Shown one piece after another: positions 7,303 to 14,286 of a DNA stretch of 16,330 nt. The first letter of the stretch is position 1; each line of letters starts with the position of its first letter. The notes beneath the pieces were generated by a model that was not told the DNA's origin, ran no database searches, and saw nothing but the letters and a program-made list of their open reading frames with translations. This DNA comes from Flectobacillus sp. (GTDB lineage Bacteria; Bacteroidota; Bacteroidia; Cytophagales; Spirosomataceae), in the NCBI GenBank assembly GCA_029865665.1, contig JARXAV010000169.1, positions 1 through 16,330 on the forward strand. Direction: 5' to 3'. Both the position numbers and the translations under genes were made by a program.

Positions 7303-8205
7303 ATGATTTCACTCGCACCTTCGCCATTAACCCTCTTAGAATCGCCATTGCTGCTCGATAAAGAAATTAAACTCTACTTAAAACGAGACGATTTATTACA
7401 TCCTGAAATCTCTGGGAATAAGTGGCGAAAACTCAAATATAATCTCATTGATGCCCGAACAAAAGGATATGATAGCCTTGTCACATTTGGAGGTGCTTTT
7501 TCGAATCACATTTATGCCACTGCGGCCGCTGGTAAGGTATTCGGATTCAAGACGCATGGAATTATCCGTGGAGAAGAACTAAGTCCTTCTTCCAGCCCTA
7601 CACTAGCTTTTGCCCAGTCTTGTGGAATGGACTTACAATTTGTTTCCAGAACAGCCTACCGAGACAAAAATGCGTTAATTGAACAATTTCCGAAGCATCT
7701 ATATGTTGTACCCGAAGGAGGTAGCAGCCAACTAGCACTTGAAGGAGTACGTGAAATGGCAGAAGAAATTTATGCGGTACTTCACCCCGATTATATTTGT
7801 GCTTCGGTGGGGACTGGTGGTACGCTTGCAGGGATTGTATCTGATCTAAAACCAAACACCCAAGCGATTGGTTTTTTGGCTTTAAAAGGAGCAGCTCTCG
7901 GAATGAGACAAGATATTCAAGACCTAATTGGCGATGACATGTTAGCAAAAAACTTCGAATTAAAGGAAGATTTTCATTTTGGTGGTTATGCAAAATATAC
8001 GGCAGAACTAATTGATTTTATTAAACAGTTCGAACAACAGTTCCCTCCCATTCAACTTGAGCAAGTTTATACGGGTAAATTGCTCTACGGTATTTTTCAA
8101 TTAATTCAACAGGATTATTTTAAAAAAGGAAGCACTATTGTTTGCGTTCACACAGGCGGATTGCAAGGGCGATGCACAGAATTAATGCTTCCTTCGGGGC
8201 TATAA
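7303..8205 (+). CDS. PLP-dependent enzyme of the D-cysteine desulfhydrase / ACC deaminase family
   Basis: The protein is 300 aa, slightly shorter than the usual 320-340. It has a type II PLP fold like tryptophan synthase beta. SGNKWRKLKYNL carries the Schiff-base lysine (K40). FGGAFSNHIYATAAAG holds the serine-asparagine pair that contacts the substrate, SVGTGGTLAGIV binds the phosphate of PLP, and VHTGGLQG closes the C-terminal site. The family breaks down D-cysteine to pyruvate, H2S and ammonia or, less often in Bacteroidota, 1-aminocyclopropane-1-carboxylate to 2-oxobutyrate. The sequence alone does not settle which, and I think D-cysteine desulfhydrase-like activity is likelier. The last 6 bases overlap the 3' end of the convergent bestrophin gene. 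No operon partner lies on this strand. Confidence 0.88.
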   Translation: MISLAPSPLTLLESPLLLDKEIKLYLKRDDLLHPEISGNKWRKLKYNLIDARTKGYDSLVTFGGAFSNHIYATAAAGKVFGFKTHGIIRGEELSPSSSPTLAFAQSCGMDLQFVSRTAYRDKNALIEQFPKHLYVVPEGGSSQLALEGVREMAEEIYAVLHPDYICASVGTGGTLAGIVSDLKPNTQAIGFLALKGAALGMRQDIQDLIGDDMLAKNFELKEDFHFGGYAKYTAELIDFIKQFEQQFPPIQLEQVYTGKLLYGIFQLIQQDYFKKGSTIVCVHTGGLQGRCTELMLPSGL

Positions 8206-9066
8206 TACTTCATCAAGATGTTTCTTAATATTAGTACACATGCCAGTAAGTGGTAAATCGTTCGCATCAATCCCAAAAGGGTTTTCAATTTCTTCGGCAA
8301 TTAACTCTAAACTAGCCAATACGTAAAAAATAAAAACGACAACAGGTATGCTCAGATAGCCCAAGGCAAAGACATTGCCAATGGGTAAAGTCATGACGTA
8401 AAAGAAAATAAATTTCTTCAAAAACACCGAATATGAAAAAGGAATAGGCGTATTTTTAATCCGTTCGCAAGCACCGCAAATGTCTGTAAATGAGCGAAGT
8501 TCCTCATTCAAAAACAAGATTTGTTCGCCCGAAAATATGCCCGCCTTATTTAATTCATGTGTACGTACGTATAGTAATTTTGCAATTTGGTTTGGTTTAT
8601 GGAAACCTGCATCAACCTTTATTTGAGACACAAATAAATCGTTGTCCTTATGATGTCCACGTAAATGATTTTTTAGAGCGAAAGCATACTCAACGATTAA
8701 TTCTTTAAAATACGCCCTATTCTCTACATCATCCGATGGTAAAATTGCAGTCAGTTTCAAAGCAAGATTCCTAGCATTATTTGTTAGCCCTCCCCAGAGC
8801 TTTCGACCTTCCCACCAACGATCATAAGCCGTATTCGTTCTGAAAACAAGAAGCATCGAAATTACAAAGCCTAACAGGCTGTGCATCATCGTAATATTCT
8901 TGAGGTGACTCTCATCAGTTAGATGAAAAATATCCAACTCTGTATAAACAACTACTGCGACATAGAGGGCTATTCCAAGCAACATCGGTGCTAGTTTTCG
9001 TATAGTATCAGCTCGATGTAATCGAAAGATAAAGGTAAACCAATCTTTGGGGTTATACTGAACCAT
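8200..9066 (-). CDS. bestrophin-like (UPF0187) ion channel
   Basis: The protein is 288 aa, the normal length for prokaryotic bestrophins. Bacterial members are pentameric inner-membrane channels, and the one studied from Klebsiella conducts cations. Landmarks are the first hydrophobic segment (about residues 26-42), a second one at 62-76 leading into FRTNTAYDRWWEGRKLWG (75-92), then GACERIKNTPIPFSYS, a hydrophobic pair near 215-255 and the C-terminal EEIENPFGIDANDLP. The last two motifs are strongly conserved in the family. The start is 4 nt downstream of the stop of the thioredoxin-like gene, so the two are cotranscribed. Its stop codon lies inside the last codons of the convergent PLP-enzyme gene. 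There is no terminator between these convergent genes. Confidence 0.92.
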   Translation of the reverse strand: MVQYNPKDWFTFIFRLHRADTIRKLAPMLLGIALYVAVVVYTELDIFHLTDESHLKNITMMHSLLGFVISMLLVFRTNTAYDRWWEGRKLWGGLTNNARNLALKLTAILPSDDVENRAYFKELIVEYAFALKNHLRGHHKDNDLFVSQIKVDAGFHKPNQIAKLLYVRTHELNKAGIFSGEQILFLNEELRSFTDICGACERIKNTPIPFSYSVFLKKFIFFYVMTLPIGNVFALGYLSIPVVVFIFYVLASLELIAEEIENPFGIDANDLPLTGMCTNIKKHLDEVL

Positions 9067-9070
9067 AATC

Positions 9071-10183
9071 CTATTCTCTTTCTTCTAAAATTCTCGAAAC
9101 TACTTTTGAATCTTCGTCGTAAGCAGCATCTGCAGCAATAAACTCGTAACTTGGCAAAATTTCTTTTGCTAATACTTTAGCTTCAGCCTGATGACCTAAT
9201 TTTTCTAATAAAACAGCTTTGTTGTATTTATAAATTCGTTCTGGATAGACACGCTCAAACCAGCCACTTTGGGTTTGTAAGCCTTCCAATAACTGTAAAC
9301 ACACTTCATAATCGTTCAAACGAGTTTCTAATTCTGGTAATAATTGTACCATTTTAGCGAACAAAACTCCTGTAAATTGAAAATCAGAAAAACGGTCTTT
9401 ACTTGCAGCAATTTCAGATAAGTACTTCTTTGTTCCAGCAACATCATTACTTTCGAGTGCATAAATAGCCTTTAAAAGTGCTTGCTCTCTTGAGCCGAAA
9501 CTGATTTTTTCGGTATATAGACCCAACTCGTTTAATAAAGCATCATTTTTGGTTTTTCCTGCATTTCTAGCACAGGCCATCAAGATATTAAAAACCTCAG
9601 TTCTAGCCTGACTTCCTCTTGGACGATACTGGTTTTCAGAGCATAAGGTATAAGCGATTTCAGGCTTTGCTAATAAATATAAAAAGTTGTAACTACACCA
9701 TGTATAATCCGCAGGTGTTTTAGCAGAAGCATTAAAACCACGTAAGGACTCCGATTCTAACGTTTTCAAACCATTCGGTTCGGCAACCGCTTCTTGCAAA
9801 AATGTCAAAAAGGAATCTTTCCCTGTTTCTCCAATGCGTAGTTTTCTAGCTTCGCCAGTTGACGTGAGTACCAAAAAAGCAGGTACATCAAAAAGTCCAA
9901 ATTTCTGTTCTAACGCAATCGCTTGTGCTGTGTTAGCATCCAATCGCATTATAATAAAATGTTCCTCTGCGTAGGTAGTAATTAGCGAGTCACTCAAGAC
10001 TCCTAAATCCATTCGCTTCGTGGCACTACTCCAAGAACCCGCCAATTCAACTAAAACTAATTTGTTACTTTTTTGAGCAAGCTCAAGTGCTTCTGAATAA
10101 GAGCCTGTAAAAAGTTTGATGGGAGTAAATCCAAATGAGAGAAATGAAAAAACAGCAAAAATTGTGGTTAAAAATAGCTTCAT
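9071..10183 (-). CDS. secreted thioredoxin-fold protein lacking the CxxC active site
   Basis: The protein is 370 aa. Residues 1-19 are a signal peptide (MKLFLTTIFAVFSFLSFGF). Residues about 25-135 form a thioredoxin-like domain: NKLVLVELAGSW, then SSATKRMD where active members have CxxCKxM(D), and FGLFDVPAFLVL with the cis-proline P102. Both catalytic cysteines are replaced (S52, T55), so it should not act as a disulfide oxidoreductase. The remainder (about 140-370) is mostly helical and may contain TPR-like repeats, for example around KYNKAVLLEKLGHQAEAKVL; this is inference. It is likely periplasmic and serves as a binding or scaffold protein. The bestrophin gene follows after 4 nt. Its promoter overlaps the terminator of sufB. 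Confidence 0.82.
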   Translation of the reverse strand: MKLFLTTIFAVFSFLSFGFTPIKLFTGSYSEALELAQKSNKLVLVELAGSWSSATKRMDLGVLSDSLITTYAEEHFIIMRLDANTAQAIALEQKFGLFDVPAFLVLTSTGEARKLRIGETGKDSFLTFLQEAVAEPNGLKTLESESLRGFNASAKTPADYTWCSYNFLYLLAKPEIAYTLCSENQYRPRGSQARTEVFNILMACARNAGKTKNDALLNELGLYTEKISFGSREQALLKAIYALESNDVAGTKKYLSEIAASKDRFSDFQFTGVLFAKMVQLLPELETRLNDYEVCLQLLEGLQTQSGWFERVYPERIYKYNKAVLLEKLGHQAEAKVLAKEILPSYEFIAADAAYDEDSKVVSRILEERE

Positions 10184-10219
10184 AGATAATGCGTTTTATA
10201 TAGTTATTGGGGTATTTAA

Positions 10220-10252
10220 CAAATATACGTAAAAGGCTTCTGTTTTGACAAA
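10220..10252 (-). promoter_or_regulatory. promoter of the thioredoxin-like / bestrophin operon
   Basis: On the minus strand TTTG (10252-10249) is followed after 21 nt by TATATTTG (10227-10220), an exact consensus. The predicted start near 10213 gives a 30-nt leader. The TTTG box lies at the loop of the terminator hairpin that ends sufB. Confidence 0.7.
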
Positions 10253-10263
10253 CAGAAGCCTTT
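10232..10263 (-). terminator. intrinsic terminator of sufB
   Basis: A 14-bp perfect stem (10232-10245 with 10250-10263, arm AAAGGCTTCTGTTT) has a 4-nt loop. It lies 32 nt after the sufB stop and is followed on the minus strand by a short T-run. Confidence 0.8.
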
Positions 10264-10294
10264 CGAAATATAGAAGCAGTATAATTTCTAGGTA

Positions 10295-11743
10295 TTATCC
10301 AACAGAACCTTCTAAAGATACAGCAAGTAACTTTTGAGCTTCTACTGCAAACTCCATTGGCAATTGATTTAATACCTCTTTTGCATAACCATTCACGATT
10401 AGAGCAACCGCTGCTTCAGACGAAATACCACGTTGGTTACAGTAGAAAATTTGGTCTTCTCCAATTTTAGAAGTAGTTGCTTCGTGTTCTACTGTAGCAG
10501 TATTGTTTTTAACTTCGATATAAGGGAACGTATGCGCTCCGCAACGATCTCCCATCAATAAAGAGTCACATTGAGAGAAGTTACGAGCGTTATCGGCACG
10601 CTTCATAATTTCTACCAACCCTCTATAAGAGTTGTGTGACTTCCCTGCTGAAATACCTTTTGATACAATACGAGATTTTGTATTTTTCCCGATGTGAATC
10701 ATTTTAGTACCTGTATCCGCTTGTTGCATATTATTGGTAACTGCCACCGAGTAGAATTCTCCGATTGAGTTATCTCCTTTTAAGATAACCGAAGGATACT
10801 TCCACGTGATTGCAGAACCTGTTTCCACTTGTGTCCAAGAAATTTTAGAATTTGCTCCGTCACAAATACCACGTTTTGTTACGAAGTTGTAAATCCCACC
10901 TTTTCCTTCTTTGTCACCTGGATACCAGTTTTGTACAGTCGAATACTTAACTTCTGCATCTGTATGAGCAAAAATTTCAACAACTGCTGCGTGCAATTGG
11001 TTTTCGTCACGCATTGGTGCTGTACAACCTTCTAAGTAACTTACATACGAACCTTCATCTGCAACAATCAAGGTACGCTCAAACTGACCTGTACCTGCCG
11101 CATTGATACGGAAATACGTTGATAATTCCATTGGGCAACGAACACCCTTTGGAATATAACAGAATGAACCATCTGTAAATACCGCTGCGTTCAATGCAGA
11201 GAAGAAGTTATCTTTTACTGGAACAACAGAACCTAAATATTTTTTGATTAATTCAGGATGCTCGTGTACTGCCTCAGAGATTGAACAGAAAATAATTCCT
11301 TTTTCAGCTAAATCCTTTTTGAAAGTAGTTGCTACCGAAACCGAGTCAATAACGGCATCAACAGCTACACCTGACAAACGTTTTTGTTCGTTTAATGAAA
11401 TTCCTAGTTTTTCAAAAGTACGACGCAATTCTGGGTCAATATCATCTAGCGACTCCACTGTTTTTTTCTGAACAGGAGCCGAATAATATTTGATTGATTG
11501 GTAATCAACAGGTTTATAATGGACATTAGACCACTTTGGTTCTTCCATTGTTAACCATGTTTGGAAAGCTTTTAAACGCCACTCCAATAACCAAGCAGGT
11601 TCGTTTTTCTTACCCGAAATCTGTCTGATTACATCTTCGTTTAATCCAGCGGCAATTTCATCCGTTTCGAAATGACTTTCAAAACCATATTTATATTCCG
11701 AACTGGTAATTTCCTCTAGTATATCAATTTCTTCTTTTGCCAT
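10295..11743 (-). CDS. sufB: SufB, Fe-S cluster assembly scaffold protein
   Basis: The protein is 482 aa, full length for the family. SufB forms the SufBC2D complex on which new Fe-S clusters are built in the cytoplasm. The N-terminal region ([20 protein letters not shown], then [20 protein letters not shown]) and the beta-helix core with [20 protein letters not shown] are typical. Near the C-terminus [20 protein letters not shown] and [17 protein letters not shown] hold C392, H420 and E421, equivalent by position to E. coli C405, H433 and E434, which are needed for cluster assembly. No sufC, sufD or sufS lies next to it: the gene has its own leader (139 nt from the upstream lrp gene) and its own terminator. 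A -7 box (TAATTTTG at 11810-11803) lies 60 nt before the ATG. Confidence 0.97.
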   Translation of the reverse strand: MAKEEIDILEEITSSEYKYGFESHFETDEIAAGLNEDVIRQISGKKNEPAWLLEWRLKAFQTWLTMEEPKWSNVHYKPVDYQSIKYYSAPVQKKTVESLDDIDPELRRTFEKLGISLNEQKRLSGVAVDAVIDSVSVATTFKKDLAEKGIIFCSISEAVHEHPELIKKYLGSVVPVKDNFFSALNAAVFTDGSFCYIPKGVRCPMELSTYFRINAAGTGQFERTLIVADEGSYVSYLEGCTAPMRDENQLHAAVVEIFAHTDAEVKYSTVQNWYPGDKEGKGGIYNFVTKRGICDGANSKISWTQVETGSAITWKYPSVILKGDNSIGEFYSVAVTNNMQQADTGTKMIHIGKNTKSRIVSKGISAGKSHNSYRGLVEIMKRADNARNFSQCDSLLMGDRCGAHTFPYIEVKNNTATVEHEATTSKIGEDQIFYCNQRGISSEAAVALIVNGYAKEVLNQLPMEFAVEAQKLLAVSLEGSVG

Positions 11744-11802
11744 GTTTTTATTGATCGTTAATCAAAAGGCTGTGTTGATTGACGGTAGCCCTTATTATCC
11801 TA

Positions 11803-11810
11803 CAAAATTA
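11803..11810 (-). promoter_or_regulatory. probable -7 box of the sufB promoter
   Basis: TAATTTTG on the minus strand fits TAnnTTTG exactly, but I find no TTTG at the right distance upstream. The start would be near 11796, a leader of about 53 nt. An activator may compensate for the missing upstream box; this is inference. Confidence 0.4.
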
Positions 11811-11882
11811 ACTAAAAAAACAGTACAATAGTTCTGCTTATTTAGAATTTTTCCAAAAAAGGCAAAAGGAGGTAAAATTTAC

Positions 11883-12347
11883 TTAGGCAAAAGGGACACT
11901 TCTGCTGACAGACTCCTCCAAAGAGATAAATGTTTCCGTTCGTTGAATGCCAGCTACTTTCTGAATTTTATCGTGCAATACCTCTCGCAAGTGAACGGTG
12001 TCCCGACAAACGATTTTAGCAAAAATGGAATAAATTCCTGTAGTGTAGTTAATACTAACCACCTCTGGGATTGCCATCATTTGCTCGGCAACATCTGCAT
12101 ACAAAGAGCTTTTGTCTAAATAAATGCCTAAAAAAGCAGAAATATCCCAGCCGAGTTTGGTATGATCGACAATCAACTGCGAACCTTTAACGATTCCCAA
12201 CGATTCCATTTTATTCATTCGTACATGCACCGTCCCTCCCGAAACATTAATTCGTTTCCCAACTTCCGTGTAAGGCATTTTGGCATCACTCATCAGGAGT
12301 CCCAAAATTTTTAAATCAATTTCATCTACTTCAATATTTTTTTCCAT
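11883..12347 (-). CDS. Lrp/AsnC-family transcriptional regulator
   Basis: The protein is 154 aa, the usual length. Residues about 7-60 are the AsnC-type helix-turn-helix domain: DEIDLKILGLLMSDAKMPYT, then EVGKRINVSGGTVHVRMNKM as the recognition region, then LGIVKG. Residues about 70-145 are the RAM ligand-binding domain, with DISAFLGIYLDKSS, PEVVSINYTTGIYSIFAKIV and the C-terminal IQRTETFISLEES. Members bind amino acids or small ligands and control amino-acid metabolism genes as octamers or larger forms; the target here is unknown. The next gene, sufB, starts 139 nt downstream with its own likely promoter. The 5' region carries a 12-bp palindrome about 130 bp before the ATG. Confidence 0.94.
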   Translation of the reverse strand: MEKNIEVDEIDLKILGLLMSDAKMPYTEVGKRINVSGGTVHVRMNKMESLGIVKGSQLIVDHTKLGWDISAFLGIYLDKSSLYADVAEQMMAIPEVVSINYTTGIYSIFAKIVCRDTVHLREVLHDKIQKVAGIQRTETFISLEESVSRSVPFA

Positions 12348-12477
12348 TTTATTTCGTTTTAAAATTGATAAGGACTAGCATTTTTTTCGTTTTAACGGCA
12401 CATTTTGGGTTAATTTCAGGAAAGTATTCGGGATAACATGACAAAAAGCGATTAAGAAATTGTCAAAAAAAATAAAT

Positions 12478-12489
12478 GGAACACGTTCC
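12478..12489. promoter_or_regulatory. 12-bp palindrome upstream of lrp, possible operator
   Basis: GGAACACGTTCC has perfect 5-bp arms (GGAAC/GTTCC) in otherwise AT-rich sequence, about 130 bp before the lrp start and about 75 bp before the tRNA-like gene promoter. It could be a regulator binding site, but there is no second copy in the window to support it. Confidence 0.25.
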
Positions 12490-12562
12490 TTTTTATGAAA
12501 TTATCAAAAAAAATGGATATTTATTAAAAATAGTTAAAATTTTACTTTTTTTTACTAAAATA

Positions 12563-12594
12563 TTTGCAAAATAGTATCCAGTATATTAATTTTG
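12563..12594 (+). promoter_or_regulatory. strong Bacteroidota promoter of the tRNA-like gene
   Basis: TTTG (12563-12566) is followed after 20 nt by TAATTTTG (12587-12594), both exact matches to the consensus. The start is predicted near 12601, 28 nt before the acceptor stem of the tRNA-like RNA. CATTGT (12595-12600) can pair with ACAATG at 12614-12619 in the leader. Confidence 0.75.
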
Positions 12595-12628
12595 CATTGT
12601 CAAGTTGAAAGAAACAATGACACAACAA

Positions 12629-12787
12629 TGTAGGATGATGAAATTTTGGCAGACGTGCCCTCCTGTCTCGGGGGTGGTGATAAGGGATAAAGTTAGCATA
12701 ATGCCTATCGCAAGATAGACTGGGGTTGACCACCAGATTTGTACTATACCTAACTGCACTGTGGAGGTTCGAGTCCTTCTCCTACAG
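12629..12787 (+). tRNA. atypical tRNA-like gene with an 88-nt insertion between anticodon arm and T arm
   Basis: All cloverleaf arms can be drawn. The acceptor stem is 7 perfect base pairs (12629-12635 with 12780-12786). The D arm is 12638-12656, with A14, G18-G19 and the GGCAGAC string seen in leucine-type tRNAs. The anticodon stem is CCCTC/GGGGG (12658-12662 with 12670-12674) around the 7-nt loop CTGTCTC. The T arm is 12763-12779 with loop TTCGAGT. The base after the acceptor stem is G, and CCA is not encoded. Read literally, the anticodon is GTC (Asp), and C38 and G73 also fit Asp, but base 37 is T where tRNAs have a purine and the D arm is leucine-like. Between 12675 and 12762 are 88 nt where a tRNA has 4-20. 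They contain hairpin CTATC-GCAA-GATAG (12705-12718), TGGTG/CACCA (12675-12679 with 12731-12735) and AGTTAG/CTAACT (12691-12696 with 12750-12755), the last two forming a pseudoknot if both pair. It may be a non-translating tRNA mimic, an intron-bearing tRNA or a decayed gene. Confidence 0.6.
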
Positions 12788-12922
12788 CAAATTATCTGAA
12801 ATTTAAAGGTAAACAATTTGGCAAATCAAGATTTCCTAATTACCTTTATTCTTGAATTATCGGATTGACTACGAATAAAAGTAGTTTTATTTGGTTTTTA
12901 GTTTGTTGATGAAGTGTAATTC

Positions 12923-12954
12923 AAAAAAGCAGTCTCGCTGAGTCTGCTTTTTTT
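12923..12954. terminator. bidirectional terminator between tRNA-like unit and YitT-family gene
   Basis: A 10-bp stem (12923-12932 with 12944-12953, arm AAAAAAGCAG) continues past a T-T mismatch into CTC/GAG with a 3-nt loop. A run of seven T follows on the plus strand and six on the minus strand. It can end the plus-strand tRNA-like transcript and the minus-strand gene whose stop is at 12988. Confidence 0.82.
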
Positions 12955-12987
12955 GTTTGGGAATTCTTACTAGCTCCTATTTGACCA

Positions 12988-13899
12988 TTAATGTGCAAGT
13001 GGTCTTTTCTTAATCATTCCTCCTTTTGTATCTCTCACACTATTCATTACCACAAAAGCATTCGGTTCAATTTTCTCAATTTCGTTATTCAGTTTCCTCA
13101 ATTCTAATCTTGTCAGTACCGTATAAACAATATCTATTTCGGCTAATTCTCCCCGTTTTCCAAATCCTCGTTTTCCGCTATACATCGTTACGCCTCGACC
13201 CAATTTTTGAATAATCATTTCTCTAATTTCTTCACTCTTTTCCGATATGATTGTCACTCCGATATATTCTTCAATTCCCTCAATCAGAAAATCTAAGGTT
13301 TTTGAAGCTGCCAAATACGTAATCATCGAATACATGGCTACTTCTACCGATAAGAAATACGCTGCTGTGGCGAAAATAAGGACATTAATTCCAATAATGA
13401 CATCGCCAATAGTTGTGCCAAACTTTTTGCTTAAATAAATGGCCAACACTTCCGTTCCATCAATTACAGCTCCACCACGCATGGCAAGTCCAATGCCTGC
13501 ACCCAAAAAGAACCCGCCAAAAATGGCGACTAACAGATTATCTTTGGTAACATCAGGGAATGAAACAGTTGCCACACATAAGGCTAACCCTGCAATGGCA
13601 AAGCTTGTTTTGATAGCAAAGGATCTCCCTAGAATATGATACCCCAATATGATAAAAGGAATATTAATGCCAACCAATAGAATATAGAGCGGAATACCTA
13701 ATAGTTCAGAAATTAACAGGGAAATACCCGTCGCCCCACCGTCGATAAAATGATTGGTTAATAAGAACCCTTTGAACCCAAAAGAAGCAGAAAGAATACC
13801 AGTAGCAATTAAAAAAATGTCTTTCAATTTACGAATCCAAGGTTTTGAAATCACTTTTTTATCTTCTGATTTAACTTGTATAAAGGAGTTTTTTGACAT
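12988..13899 (-). CDS. YitT-family membrane protein (DUF161 plus DUF2179)
   Basis: The protein is 303 aa. The N-terminal 25 residues are polar and basic. Five or six hydrophobic segments follow between about 28 and 205, including FGFKGFLLTNHFIDGGATGI, the hallmark of the YitT/DUF161 membrane domain, and GLAMRGGAVIDGTEVLAIYL, which repeats the same GG.(D/T)G pattern and shows the internal duplication of the family. The C-terminal 85 residues (from about VTIISEKSEEIREMIIQKLG) are a cytoplasmic DUF2179 domain with GRGVTMYSGKRGFGKRGELA. The function of the family is not established; a transport role is often assumed. It is a single gene, with its terminator shared with the tRNA-like unit. No clear promoter match was seen in front of it. 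Confidence 0.92.
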   Translation of the reverse strand: MSKNSFIQVKSEDKKVISKPWIRKLKDIFLIATGILSASFGFKGFLLTNHFIDGGATGISLLISELLGIPLYILLVGINIPFIILGYHILGRSFAIKTSFAIAGLALCVATVSFPDVTKDNLLVAIFGGFFLGAGIGLAMRGGAVIDGTEVLAIYLSKKFGTTIGDVIIGINVLIFATAAYFLSVEVAMYSMITYLAASKTLDFLIEGIEEYIGVTIISEKSEEIREMIIQKLGRGVTMYSGKRGFGKRGELAEIDIVYTVLTRLELRKLNNEIEKIEPNAFVVMNSVRDTKGGMIKKRPLAH

Positions 13900-14286
13900 A
13901 GTGTTTAGTTTTTTTTGATGTGTGTAAGTATTTCAACGTTGTTAACCGCATAGTTGTATAGAAATTTGATAGTCAATCACTTTTGCTTACTATACTCCTA
14001 TATAATTCTTAAAAAATGTGTCTGATTACTTGAACAAAGTAACCTGCATAAAAATAGACGAAAGTTCTACGCTATAAGATTAACGAAATAAAAGCTCTAA
14101 TAAGTATCAGCACTTTTAGTTAGTCTAAGTAAATCAAAAACCTTTAAAGATTGATTTGTGTGTATTTTTATTACTATTTCAATTTTCGAAGCGTTGTAAA
14201 ATCCGTTAGAAACATGAGCGAATAACACAACTCTGTAAACTTAATTCCTTCATCATTCACACAAGAATATCAAAAAATCAGAGATG
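13900..14286. other. 387-nt intergenic region, no gene seen
   Basis: AT-rich, with no open frame of interest. It must hold the promoter of the YitT-family gene and the end of the symporter transcript. Two weak inverted repeats are visible, TTACTT/AAGTAA (14026-14042) and AAATCAA/TTGATTT (about 14132-14158). Neither has a good T-run, so I do not call a terminator. Confidence 0.7.

Larger units (their letters stand above)
12348..12987. other. 640-nt region without a protein gene, carrying a tRNA-like transcription unit
   Basis: No credible protein gene was found. The region holds the lrp 5' region (12348-12550), a plus-strand promoter, a tRNA-like gene and a terminator, listed separately. Between the tRNA-like part and the terminator there are two further inverted repeats: 12805-12812 with 12840-12847 (AAAGGTAA/TTACCTTT), and 12868-12872 with 12881-12885 (ACTAC/GTAGT). 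If transcription runs from the promoter to the terminator the RNA is about 350 nt. Confidence 0.75.

Noticed and set aside
7598..7993. Minus-strand open frame of 131 codons
   Set aside because: Antisense shadow of the PLP-dependent enzyme, with no recognisable protein features.
12617..12718. Short plus-strand open frame of 33 codons (MTQQCRMMKFW...) running through the tRNA-like gene
   Set aside because: It overlaps the acceptor, D and anticodon arms, and its composition is fully explained by the RNA structure; there is no clear ribosome binding site. A leader peptide cannot be excluded but nothing supports it.
12675..12762. Group I intron in the tRNA-like gene
   Set aside because: The 88-nt insert is too short, lies outside the anticodon loop, and lacks recognisable P7 sequences (R and S elements).
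12542..12816. Two minus-strand open frames of 63 and 76 codons across the tRNA-like region
   Set aside because: They run antisense to the tRNA-like gene and its promoter, overlap each other and look like no known protein.
12601..12954. tmRNA or RNase P RNA as an explanation of the 350-nt unit
   Set aside because: The tmRNA 5' motif and a tag ending in alanines are absent, a real anticodon arm is present, and the conserved RNase P blocks are not found.
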